Positions 34,190-64,000 of a DNA stretch of 64,000 bases are shown piece after piece. This stretch comes from Alviniconcha marisindica. Lineage: Eukaryota > Mollusca > Gastropoda > Provannidae. Numbering within the stretch: the first letter of the stretch is position 1; the number at the start of each line of letters is the position of its first letter. The stretch covers positions 85,001-149,000 of the forward strand of contig JABMCL010003441.1 in NCBI GenBank assembly GCA_018857735.1, written 5' to 3'. The notes under the pieces are model-generated. The model worked only from the letters and a program-made list of their open reading frames with translations, made no database searches and was not told the origin of the DNA. Both the position numbers and the translations under genes were made by a program.

Positions 34190-35315
34190 CTCCTTTCCCC
34201 CTACCACCATCTCCTATCCACCACTCTCAGACCCCCTTCTACCGTTACCAATCTACCCTGCCCCCCTACCCATCCCTAGTGAATCATTTTTAACACCAAC
34301 AACTTGACAGCCTGAAGAAAATAACCTGTCAGTCTGCAGCATCTTGATGCAACAAACACCATGGATGAGCAAAACGCCAGAAAATTAAACTTTTTTTGGA
34401 GAATGTACCTTCGGTGGAGTTATGTACCTTGTACTTACTGGCATGCAAGGTGAGAGTTGTCGTAGGCGACTCTGGTCTTTGTTGCTGTGTTTGTGGGATT
34501 TCTCTGAGCGCTAATTAACTCCCTTTGTGTGCTGATCCTGACTGCTGAATTTTAGCACCTTCAGGTTTTTCAAGATCATGACAGTGAAAAACAAAAGCTT
34601 AAGTATACTGAAAGCAAAAATGATTGTATTTCCTTGTTTCCTTGTGTTTCGTCGTATAGGTGAGTACATTTCCCTAGATCTGTTCTCTTCTAGGTTGTCA
34701 TGATGTTTCTTGTGTCTATAAACTGCACAGCCTGTTGTTGAGGAAATGCAGTCAGCTGTTTGCTGTCTTCAGGGTCTTGAGACACAAAACTTCTGGGACT
34801 TAGTTTTAATCTGGAAATGAACAAACACCAGAAAACTGTTTAAATGTTTACCACAGTTTGATAAGCCCCACCTTACAGATTTGGCATAGTTCAGGAGCTG
34901 TATGAGAGTCGAGGTGGCCATCCTGGGCTGTTGGTCCTAACGAGCCTTCTGGTGTCCGTGGACATAAAGCTATACTGAACCATGCTTTGGCATTGGTCTC
35001 AGCTTGTCCCTAATATGTCAACTGACATCTGAGGACATTAAGCAACACTACCTACCTACAGATTTGGCAGTGAAATTCACTCCACTTTAAAATCACTCTT
35101 GCAACTCGGTTCCTACACCAGTGCCAAACCATCTATCCAGTCCCTCGCATTTCCCCAACCATCCCTACCGCTCTCCCCTATACATCCACTCTCAGATCCC
35201 CCACTACCTTTACCAATCTACTCTTCCCCCATACCCATCTCCAATGAATCATTTTAAACACCAACTACTTGACAGGCTGAAGAAAAATAACCTGTCGGTT
35301 TGCTGCCTAGTCAGT
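34190..35315. repeat. duplicated ~150-bp segment flanking other repeats
   Basis: 34190-34350 and 35120-35315 share CACTCTCAGA, CTACC, TTACCAATCTAC, ACCAAC, CTTGACAG and CTGAAGAAAATAACCTGTC in the same order. Between them lie the half-palindrome repeat (about 34395-34525) and a repeat A copy (34887-35055). Confidence 0.75.
34887..35055 (+). repeat. SINE-like repeat A, full dimeric copy
   Basis: Left half from CAGGAGCTGTATGAGAGTCG to GTGGACATAAAG; right half to TGTCCCTAATATGTCAACTG and GAGGACATTAAGCAACACT. Confidence 0.8.
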
Positions 35316-35530
35316 GATTTTACCTAACACACACAATCGTACAAAATAATGTTGCTGACAATTGAGAGTCTCATTGAGTCATGGGCATTTTTTCTGAAAA
35401 CACAGTGACGAGACTGACACTCTTCCCACGATTCTCTCTAATTGGTCTGAAAGCGTGGTGTGTGTCCGACCCCCACCCCACACCACCAAAACAGGTGAGC
35501 GTTGTTGGCCTGAAGGCAGGAGTGGGCTGT

Positions 35531-54723
<19,193 letters not shown>

Positions 54724-55027
54724 GTTGGAAATTGGACTGCCAAAAAAAGCGGTTAGTTTCGTATAAAGTTAGACGTTTACCACTTTGCTGTAACATATAT
54801 TTGTTATTAAGCTAGTCAGTTATTGCATGCTAACATTCTAAACGGTAATATTGAACGCAATCATTTTGTCTAGTTTAATGTTTTCATGTTATTAGCAGAT
54901 ATTAGTTGCAGCAGTGGGATTATTTTTAAGGCAGTTTTCTATAACAAGACGTCGGTTTCTTTCTTAAGACATTTGTGGCACATGGCCATTGAACTATAGA
55001 TGCAAATTGTATAAATCTAGAACAGTC

Positions 55028-55548
55028 ATAGTTCAGGAGCTGTGTGAGAGTCGAGGTGGCCGTCCTGAGCTGTCCGTCCTAACGAGCCTTCTCAGTGGTT
55101 TCCGTGGACGTAAAGCTATATTGAACCATGCTTCGGCATTGGTCACGGCTTGTCCCTAATATGTCAACTGACATCTGAGGACATTAAGCAACACTACCTA
55201 CCCATCTAGCTCAGTGATAGTTCAGGAGCTGTATGAGAGTCGTGGTGGCCGTCCTGAGCTGTCCATCCTAATGAGCCTTCTGGTTTCCGTGGACGTAAAT
55301 AATTATTGAACCTTGCTTCGGCATTGGTCACAACTTGTCCCTAATATGTCAACTGACATCTGAGGACATCAAGCATCACTTCATCATCATGATCATCTAG
55401 CTCAGTGGTGCACGAACACTCCAAGCGCAGGAGCTGTGTGAACAGCGGGGAGGTTGAGCTCACCTCTCATGCTCAGTCGCACCCTCCCGCCGGTCCCTAA
55501 TAAACCCGCATTTCTCAGTGTGGACGTTAAGCGGCATCATCATCATGT
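55028..55548 (+). repeat. three tandem copies of SINE-like repeat A
   Basis: Copies at 55028-55195, 55212-55385 and a diverged third at 55412-55548 that ends GTGGACGTTAAGCGGCATCA. The first two are full dimers ending GACATTAAGCAACACT and GACATCAAGCATCACT. Confidence 0.8.
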
Positions 55549-56365
55549 TTGAACTAAGAACTGAGAAAGAAAATTAGCAACGTAACAAAACTGAATGCTG
55601 CCAGAGCCACTCCAAAATCATTATGACAAATCAGCTTGAAAATATACTAAGACTGAGGTGTGTGTGTGTGTGTGGTGTGTGCGCGAGCGAGCGCGTGCAC
55701 GCGCGAGAGAGAGAGAGAGAGAGAGAGAAGAAGAAGAAAAAAATCAAACACTTTATTTTCAACAAGGATTGTAGTTTAGGTTTAGTCAAAAACCTGTCTA
55801 ACAACTAGTCCTTGCTAAGCTACTGATGAGGAAATATAAAGTTACAGGCATCATTTATATACTTGTATCTAGGCATGAATGAGTGAGTGAAACGTTATAC
55901 GGTTATACATGAGAATTGCCACACAAAACATAGTGTGTTCATAGTGCCAGATGCACACGTGCATACATCACTCATTCACTGAGTTATACATTATGAGCAG
56001 GGAGAGAGAGAGAGACAGACAGAGTAGGATTTCCCAATTATAGCTGTACTAACTGCAGCCTAAAGGCCGATACTGTCGGACAGTGTCTGTACTCCGATGT
56101 TAGGCTTTTAGACAGTATTATTTTATAAGTGTCAGTGCCAGTACCCACCAGCCGTCATGGTTTTAGGAGGGCGTCGGCAAGGGCCATGGTATGGCGTCAA
56201 GGATATTTGTTCTTAAATCGTTACTACGATATTTTTCTGTGCATGCTGCCTTATTTGAGATGTTAAGGTGGCTGAAGCATGGCAGTGGATCACCGCTGTT
56301 CATGGCCATGGATTTGCAAATTCTGGCCCGGGCTCTCGCCCAAAGTCTCACATCACCACCACCAC

Positions 56366-56443
<78 letters not shown>

Positions 56444-56640
56444 CTTTATTTACAAGGGTAACAGATAAGCAATGTGTGATAGATAAGCAACACACACCGT
56501 GACACACACACACACTCATACACAAACACATGCATGCATGCACACACACTCGTACACACACACACCTCACAGAGAGAGATAGACATAGACAGAGAGAGCA
56601 CACATTCTGCTGTGATTCTAAGAGATGATTATTTAAATGT
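55549..56640. other. intergenic stretch between SF3A3 and FDX1
   Basis: Contains a GCGCGAGCGAGCGCG-to-(GA)n block (55680-55735), and a (GA)n microsatellite at 56371-56440. No gene recognised. Confidence 0.5.
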
Positions 56641-57165
56641 GGGCAATGACACTGTGTATGTGTGTGCATGTGACTGCGAGGGTGTCGTGTTTCAGCGCGT
56701 GTCAATTTCTCTTCGGTTTGTATGACAAGGTATGTATGACTAGGTATGTGTAGTAATGTATTATTATGCAACTGATTTTGTGTGTGAGTATTTATGCATT
56801 CCATGCTTTTGCTTAATTAAATGACAAAGCATTTTGAATTGCCAAACAGGCACTATAAATTTCATGTGTGTGGGCGCATACACAAAAACCTGTGAACATG
56901 TGTCAGGTTATACATCCATCCTAATTTACACACATGCAGTCTATGTGTGTGTGTGCGCGAGTGTGTGTGTGTGCAGACGACTCTGTGAGTCCGAGGGTGT
57001 TGTGTGTGTCAGTTTCAGTTTGCTTTGTTTGACTAAATATGTGTAGTAATGTACAATTATGTAACAGATTTTGTGTGTGTGAGTATTTATACATTCCATG
57101 CTTTTGTTTAATTAAATGACAAAGCTCTTTGTGTGGCCGAATGTGCACTATAAATTCCATCGCAG
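56640..57165. repeat. ~300-bp tandem duplication
   Basis: 56650-56880 and 56955-57165 share TATGTGTAGTAATGTA, GAGTATTTATRCATTCCATG, TTTTGCTTAATTAAATGACA and GCACTATAAATT in the same order. Confidence 0.85.
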
Positions 57166-57179
57166 CAAAACAGCCTGAA

Positions 57180-58110
57180 TCAAAATAATGCAGTTACTCC
57201 CCAGCCTCTCCCATGCGCACACATTCTCTCATTCTGACAACAGTGATATATACTGTAGTAATTTAGTGCACAGCTGGTACATTGGAGTAAGATGGAGAAG
57301 GGAAAAAAACATGGAAAAACAAACAAACAAAAAACCCACTTCATTCTCAGCAGACTGGGGATCATTCTCGAGTCAGCGCTGCGGATTGCGATATTTTGTC
57401 TTCTTATTGAAACTAAAGGATAGATGTTTCACAGAATTCTTGATCTTTTCTGCCCATCTTGTCACCCTGAAATGTGTGTTTTTACTACTACTGGTACCAG
57501 TGACTATACACTCAGCCAGCAACCCAGCTGACGAGTTCCCCCTACTTCCGGCGACTCTACAAAAATTCATTGGATGAAACGGTCTAAACTGAGGTCCCCT
57601 GTGTGCATACACATGCAAAAATCACATACGCACGCTAAAGATCTTGTAGTCCATGTCTTAGTTGTGAGAAGGCTAGTAGTTTTTGTATCCAAATCAGAAA
57701 ACACAGGAGACTGCAATGTTCAATACAGCTTCTGACATGAAACTGATGAACCAGCAAAATCCCCCATTCACACACACACACACAACACAAATGCATACAT
57801 GAAAACATGTGCATACACATACAATCCATGTCAAACCACCATAGAAGTACTCAGAAAGATATTCACTTCAAGTCCATTTATTTTCAGAAATCACCTTATT
57901 TTCAGACAGAAATTAAAACATAAAGCAATGTATTATTGTAAAACAAAACAAAACAACTCTCAATGTGGATACATTTGCACTGTCAGGAGAGCTGTAACAG
58001 TTACATGATGATGTACATGTATGTACCACTAATGTACTAGTTTGATCTGTTTCGTTCTTCTTCTGTGCATCTTTCTGTGACACACCAAGTCTTCAGCTAC
58101 GCAACCAGCC
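57180..58110. other. intergenic, no gene recognised
   Basis: Includes GCCAGCAACCCAGCTGACGA then CTACTTCCGGCGACTCTAC, a generic-looking dispersed repeat end. An open frame at 57188-57577 has no recognisable domain. Confidence 0.4.
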
Positions 58111-58112
58111 AT

Positions 58113-58290
58113 TACTTGACAATGAATACAGTCCTGTCAGATGTGCTACTCGACAATGAATAAAATCCTGTCAGATGTGCTACTCGACAATGAATAAAAT
58201 CCTGTCAGATGTGCTACTCGACAATGAATAAAATCCTGTCAGATGTGCTACTCGACAATGAATAAAATCCTGTCAGATGTGCTACTCAAC
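58113..58290 (+). repeat. 34-bp minisatellite
   Basis: Five near-perfect units of GCTACTCGACAATGAATAAA then ATCCTGTCAGATGT. Confidence 0.97.
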
Positions 58291-59289
58291 AACAACAAAA
58301 ATCTGTTCTCAGCCACTTCCCTATTCCCAGCTGTACTGTAAGATATCTGATAACTACAAACTGGAATTACTTACACATCTAGGGAGAAAAAAAGTATTCA
58401 CTCACATACACATGTGCACATCTAATGACACAAATACATGCACATTCTTCACAACCATATTAGATTTAATTCATGTCATTTTTAAATATCATACATCTAT
58501 TTCAAACTTCTTTCATTCTGCTATAATAAGGACAAACAAAAATTCTTTTCATACCCAACTCCATCTCAGCAACATGTGAAACATAATCAACTTCATAATC
58601 ATGGAGCATACATACATAATATATTCATGTGTCAAAAATGTAACACTGAAAATGCCTGCGGTACAACTTTAAAGGCACTACGCTACTACTCACTTTCAGC
58701 GTTTAAAGAGGTAGTCACTGACCATACTGCTGTCAGATGTGTCCCAGAACCTGCTGTGAGAAAGTGACCTGGTTACCTTAGCACCAATCCAGTTGTCCCA
58801 GATACAATAAAGATTTGTCCATTTCCTTCCCCCCCCCCCCCCTCTCTCTCTCTCTCTCTTGGAAAATCTATTGTTACAATGTTACCCTACCCACTACATC
58901 ATATGTTTGCTATTTTGAGCATCTCATATAAGTTTATTTGTTTGACGCTCAAGGAAATATTGTTATTGTATGCTGGTATGCTTTCATTAATAAAACTGTT
59001 TAAACCAGTGAAGATTTGTCATGCATTGTTTCCCCCTGAAACTTTGAAAAGGGGGTTTAAAAGCACTTTACAATGACAAAACTGTGAGGACAAAAACTGA
59101 ATGGCACAATGGCCTGCATGCAAAGGAAACACATGCAATGCCTACTAATGTGAATGTGAAGAGAGCAGCAATAGTTTAGCTGAATGGTTCAGTTTTTGCC
59201 TGTAGGGAGCTTCCAAGCACTGGACATGAAAACAACATAGCTGCACCAAAAGCAGATGAGTGTCCTAGTTTTACATATCATTTTTCACC

Positions 59290-59520
59290 GTTTAACTGCC
59301 GTTTAAGTGTTGTTTTGTAGACTGAAAAAGAGGATTACCCTGAAAATGTGCATGCTGTGTTTTGTTCTAATAGTGTTCATTTTAATTTTTTATGTGTTTG
59401 GATCTTGTTTTGGAATGCTAGCAGTCATTCTTGTTTCAGATTCCCCCTCCCCCCCCCCCCCCCCCCCCCCCACCTTTTTGTTTACAGAATAAACACTAGC
59501 CAAATCTGCCACCTGTTTTG
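59290..59520 (+). repeat. dispersed repeat C copy
   Basis: Aligns with 21230-21480, interrupted by a C homopolymer at about 59451-59471. An associated stretch at 59690-59830 resembles 22560-22700. Confidence 0.7.
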
Positions 59521-60721
59521 GTGATTTTATTTTATTTTATTTTTTAATGTAGTGAGAAACTGACCCGTGTCTGCAAGCATCCAAGAACAAAGTGTGAGCC
59601 ACAGTCTGAAGGGCCAGCAAGGAAAGAACCGACAGCATGTATCACATTAAAAAAAAAGTCAACTTTACAATACTGTACAATATCTGATGAAAGTCTCTGA
59701 GATCTTTCCCATCTTGACATTTACATGTCAGTGAACCCGTAACAAAGGACCATCCATCTTTAAGACACATATACTGGGATACAGATGCACACTATCAGCA
59801 AAGAACTGAGTAACTGTTCAGCTGCATGCCAAACTGTGAACCAGTTCTAGCCAACAGCAGTATTACACACTGACGCACCCCATCACACCTGCATCACTGT
59901 ACTCTGTACCATGTCAAGCATCACACAAAAACGTGTACATAATATTGCATGCTGAAACAAACACAGTAATCAGATCAGTTACATTAACCCTTTCACTGCC
60001 CCAGCCTGTAAAATTTCTGCACCAATTTCTCCAGGGTCCCCTCCCCACCAACCTTTCAAACCAAAATTCACCAACTTTCAACACCATTGCTTTTTCCTTC
60101 TCAAAATCCAACAACCAAATCTGACTGATTACTCACTTCTTCAACTTCAATTTGACCCATGTGGTGCATGCATGCCCTTAACATCAGTTTATATGTTAAA
60201 TCATTGGCATTTGCCATTTCAGGATTATAATTTACAGAAAAGAATAATTTTGCTGCTGCGCTTCTAATTACACTGCTTCATCCAGTAGATTCTACATTTG
60301 AAGCTAGTTTTGCCGGATAAACTTTGAGTCTCCCAGACTGGAATGTGTTAATAGTTGACATCCACCTTTGAACACTCCTCTGAGTGTACTGCCCTGGACA
60401 TACCGGAGTGAACTGAAATGACCAAGCAAACAGACTCACGAGCAAAGCAACCCTCACAAGTGGCTTGCATCTCAGAAAATCTGAAGTGTTGAGGAGCTTG
60501 AGACACTACCTACAGGCACAAAGCCAATGACATTGCAGACACACCATCAATCACCTGGAGGAGAGAAGCATGAAAAGAAGAAGTGCCAGACGATCTTCCT
60601 TGAAAGGACGTGAGAGGGTTGCTGTCAATCTGATGAACACTGGAACTGTCTCAAAGCCAATGTTGGGGAAACTTCTGAGAGATGCGGCACATATATATGG
60701 GCCTTTTCCAGTATGTAGCCA

Positions 60722-60965
60722 CCATCTTGAACTGAACTGAACTGAACTGGGTTGACAAAGTACGGGTAGAGCTACAAGGCCACATTTCTCAATTCTGTTG
60801 GTTTAACAGTGCCACCATGTGCACAGTCATGTACATACAAGCCTCCAGACACCACCATCTTGAACTGAACTGAGTTAACAAAGTATGGGTAGAGCTACAA
60901 GGCTGCATCTCTCAATTCTGTCAGTCTAACACTGTAACAGTGCACACCACATGCAAGCCTTCAGA
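60722..60965. repeat. ~135-bp tandem dimer
   Basis: Two copies of CACCATCTTGAACTGAACTG, GGGTAGAGCTACAAGGC and TCTCAATTCTGT. Confidence 0.88.
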
Positions 60966-61430
60966 TGAAATAATGTTCCCCCCCCCCCCCCCCCCCCCCA
61001 CACACAATGAAACACTGACTGAATCATGAATCATGCAAGCCTTAGACAAACCCCCCCCCCCCCCGAAACACTGACTGAATTGGTAATCCCCACCTATGTC
61101 CAGCATGGTTTGAGTAGATGGTGCGGAGTAAATCCATGCCAGAAAAATCAAAAATGTTTCATCAAATGAGACAGCAGCTTAATGAATCAAGCTGTAGGTC
61201 TGTTCTTGATTGCCTCTATCAAAAGCATGCATGTGTTCCACCCTCTCTCCAAATCCTGAGAGAGACCAGTCTGCACATGTGACCTGACAGGTGTACCTCA
61301 GATGCTGATGCGTAAACGGCAATTTTAATCCAACAACAGAAGTGCAAAACTCCTCAACTGTAACAAACAATTGTACCAACAAGGTGTATCATCTTGTGTA
61401 TCAAAATACAAAATTAGGTGTGCTGATGTA

Positions 61431-61573
61431 GTATTACTAATAACCAGTGCAAAGAAAGTGGGCATATACATGTACTGACAATGACTTGGTGACTCACACT
61501 AAAGTCACAGTGCAATATATATATATATATATGTGCCCACTTTCTTTGCAGCGATTATTAGTAATAGTAATAC
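61431..61573. mobile_element. mariner-like MITE (143 bp)
   Basis: Flanked by TA on both sides. About 40-bp inverted ends: left GTATTACTAATAACCAGTGC then AAAGAAAGTGGGCATAT; right the complement, with a 6-bp GTAATA duplication. An (AT)n lies at the inner edge of the right arm. Confidence 0.78.
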
Positions 61574-61639
61574 TAAACCAACATACATAGTTTGGTTGCA
61601 GAGATCACTAGTACAGAAAACATAGGAATGACATTCAAT

Positions 61640-61960
61640 GAATTTTTGAAACTTCACCATGACCTTGACCTTGAACACAGCACTCCCATCTTTTCACAAG
61701 CTTGTAATGATGTACCATCAAACTATGTTTGGCAGGAAAATGATCGTCAGTTTAGAAGTTATAGCAGGAATACTAATATTTTGATAAGAAAGCCATGACC
61801 TTGACCTTGAAATTAGCAAACGAACAAAACAAAAAAACAACTTTCTGCCCCATGAGGATGATGCCTCATCATACCAAGTTTGGTAACAAAAAGTAGAAAG
61901 GTTCAGTAGATAATGTCTGGACAAATCCCAGACACATGGACAGACAGATGGGTATATATT
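61640..61960 (+). repeat. dispersed CATGACCTTGACCTTGA repeat
   Basis: Two CCATGACCTTGACCTTGA words, then CATACCAAGTTTGGTAACAA and a CCCAGACACATGGACAGACA tail related to the repeats at 41413-41670. Confidence 0.7.
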
Positions 61961-61964
61961 TATA

Positions 61965-62095
61965 TAATGAAAACACAGCAGGTTTGTACGATGAGTCTAA
62001 CTTCTAAGACTCATGGGAAAACATAAGTGTATAACGAAAACACAGCAGGTGTGCAGGATGAGTCTAACTTCTAAGACTAAATGCTGTCTTCAGTG
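61965..62095 (+). repeat. ~67-bp tandem dimer
   Basis: Two units of GAAAACACAGCAGGTKTG then GATGAGTCTAACTTCTAAGA and CT. Confidence 0.88.
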
Positions 62096-62165
62096 AGCAG
62101 TTTTGATCTTAATGTTACTGTAAATATTACAGCGCGCACCAGCAGGAATTAGAGAGCAGGTGTTG

Positions 62166-62262
62166 TTAAGATGGCTCACGTGCGTCAGAAACCCCAGCTG
62201 GGACCTTGATCTCCCAACCCTCCATGTTTTTGGTGACAACCACCTGACAACCTAGGCGTGAC
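62166..62262 (-). CDS. FDX1: FDX1-like last exon
   Basis: After GTGTTGCAG, enters in phase 2; reads [20 protein letters not shown] then [11 protein letters not shown] and a TAA stop at 62168-62166. Contains the fourth cluster cysteine. Confidence 0.93.
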
Positions 62263-63315
62263 CTGCAACACAGTGGCAAGCATGAGCACTGTTCAACAAA
62301 CTGGTGTAATAATGGGGAATAATAGTGTTATGATGAAGTTTAGTTACCAGTTTAATAACAGTGAGAGCTGTTCAAGAAACTGGTGTAAATGGTAAAGTTT
62401 CGTTATCAGTTTACTTGTGAGAACATACTGTTCATGAAACTGGTGTAAATGGTAAAGTTTCGTTATCAGTTTACTTGTGAGAACATACTGTTCACGAAAC
62501 TGGTTTAAATGACGAAAGTTTCGTTATCAGTTTACTTGTGAGAACATACTGTTCATGAAACTGGTGTAAATGGTAAAGTTTCGTTATCAGTTTACTTGTG
62601 AGAACATACTGTTCACGAAACTGGTTTAAATGACGAAAGTTTCGTTATCAGTTTACTTGTGAGAACATACTGTTCATGAAACTGGTGTAAATGGTAAAGT
62701 TTCGTTATCAGTTTACTTGTGAGAACTGTTCAAGAAACTGGTGTAAATGGTAAAGTTTCGTTATCAGTTTACTTGTGAGAACATACTGTTCATGAAACTG
62801 GTTTAAATGATGAAAGTTTAGTTATCAATCTACTTGTGAGAAACTGGTGTAATGATGAAGTTTAGTTATCAGTTTACTTCTGAGAACTGTTAAAACCCCC
62901 CACTGATGTGATGATGAAAGTTTAGTTATCAGTCTGCTTGTGAGAACTGTTCAAGAAACTGGTGTAATGATGAAGTTTAGTTATCAATTTACTGGTATAA
63001 ATGAATAGTTCATTATCACAGTTACCCACAACTTACATTTATACCATATAATTATAAATCAGTTATAACATATCCCTGACTATCCATTGTCAATCACTTG
63101 AATAAGTATTCATTTAATTGTCACTGTTATTCATTACTCAGAAATTAAATAACAAGCCAGGATGCCGTCATCCATCACGTACGTGTCTTGGAGATCGTAT
63201 GCAAGGTCCAGCATGTCTAACTCTTCATCGGTGGGAGGTTCCGGCAGCTGTTTGTAGTGTTCAGGCTTGAATATGAGGTGACATGTGGAACAGGCCAAGG
63301 TTCCTTCACATGCAC
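62166..63315 (-). CDS. FDX1: adrenodoxin-type [2Fe-2S] ferredoxin, 3' half (two exons)
   Basis: FDX1-type ferredoxins carry electrons from NADPH-ferredoxin reductase to mitochondrial P450s and other acceptors. Only the last two coding exons lie here. They hold all four cluster cysteines: [10 protein letters not shown] in the upstream exon (CX5CX2C) and the cysteine of SRLGCQ in the last exon. The [18 protein letters not shown] segment and the end [12 protein letters not shown] resemble adrenodoxin (DMLDLAYGLTDRSRLGCQ...VPETVADARQS) more than FDX2. The transit peptide and N-terminal exons are beyond 64000, so completeness cannot be judged. Confidence 0.9.
62275..62995 (-). repeat. ~60-bp minisatellite next to the FDX1 last-exon acceptor
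   Basis: About twelve plus-strand units of GTTCATGAAACTGGTGTAAA then GTTTCGTTATCAGTTTACTT and GTGAGAACATACT. The array starts about 25 nt upstream of the acceptor; a diverged unit (CTGTTCAACAAACTGGTGTA) lies closest. The AG itself is not copied. Confidence 0.95.
63183..63315 (-). CDS. FDX1: FDX1-like penultimate exon
   Basis: After GTCCTGCTAG, before GTACGT; enters phase 1, leaves phase 2. Reads [20 protein letters not shown] then [16 protein letters not shown]. Three cluster cysteines are present. Confidence 0.95.

Positions 63316-64000
<685 letters not shown>

Noticed and set aside
56163..56804. 213-codon minus-strand frame
   Set aside because: Largely translated (GA)n and CA repeats.
57188..57577. 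129-codon plus-strand frame between SF3A3 and FDX1
   Set aside because: No domain, no splice support, and it includes a generic repeat end.
62166..63315. FDX2-type ferredoxin
   Set aside because: [22 protein letters not shown] and a short VSDAREPS end fit adrenodoxin (FDX1) better than the DMLDMAPLLQ and longer tail of FDX2.

Overview
This is a eukaryotic nuclear window, most likely from a mollusc and probably a gastropod. The reasoning is: intron-rich genes with conserved metazoan exon structure, very dense GT, GA and AC microsatellites, long G/C homopolymers, and many dispersed repeats of the kind common in marine invertebrates. The species cannot be named from the sequence. Three protein genes can be read exon by exon. 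(1) A plus-strand gene at 8228-27081 encodes an MPP8/MPHOSPH8-like protein with an N-terminal chromodomain, a long low-complexity linker, ankyrin repeats and a conserved C-terminal domain. I resolve 16 coding exons with continuous phase, 1377 aa. (2) A minus-strand gene at 54723-35531 encodes splicing factor 3A subunit 3 (SF3A3/SF3a60). It has 17 coding exons and 504 aa, and looks complete from start to stop. (3) The last two coding exons of a minus-strand adrenodoxin-type ferredoxin (FDX1-like) lie at 63315-62166; its 5' exons are beyond the right edge.

Layout: 1-7.7 kb is repeat-rich intergenic DNA with microsatellites, a Harbinger-like MITE and SINE-like pieces. A TATA-containing promoter candidate precedes MPP8 at about 7.8 kb. 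MPP8 occupies 8.2-27.1 kb, with a possible long 3' UTR to about 32.5 kb. A short gap separates it from the convergent 3' end of SF3A3 (candidate poly(A) signal near 34.1 kb). SF3A3 runs to 54.7 kb; its first intron holds a 2.6 kb DNA-transposon-like element. From 54.7 to 62.2 kb is intergenic repeat-rich DNA, followed by the FDX1 3' end. The three genes have unrelated jobs: heterochromatin silencing, U2 snRNP function and mitochondrial electron transfer.

The most unusual feature concerns the introns. Many minisatellites are anchored on exon-intron junctions, and several have copied the real splice site together with 5-35 nt of adjoining exon. The result is an array of decoy acceptors or donors beside the genuine one. 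I count at least nine such junctions across MPP8 and SF3A3. The window also contains four small DNA-transposon or MITE candidates with readable target-site duplications, two decayed LINE reverse-transcriptase tails (one split by a nested SINE-like insertion with a 7-bp duplication), and a dispersed repeat whose two copies share an open reading frame. All calls are from reading the sequence; no database search was run.
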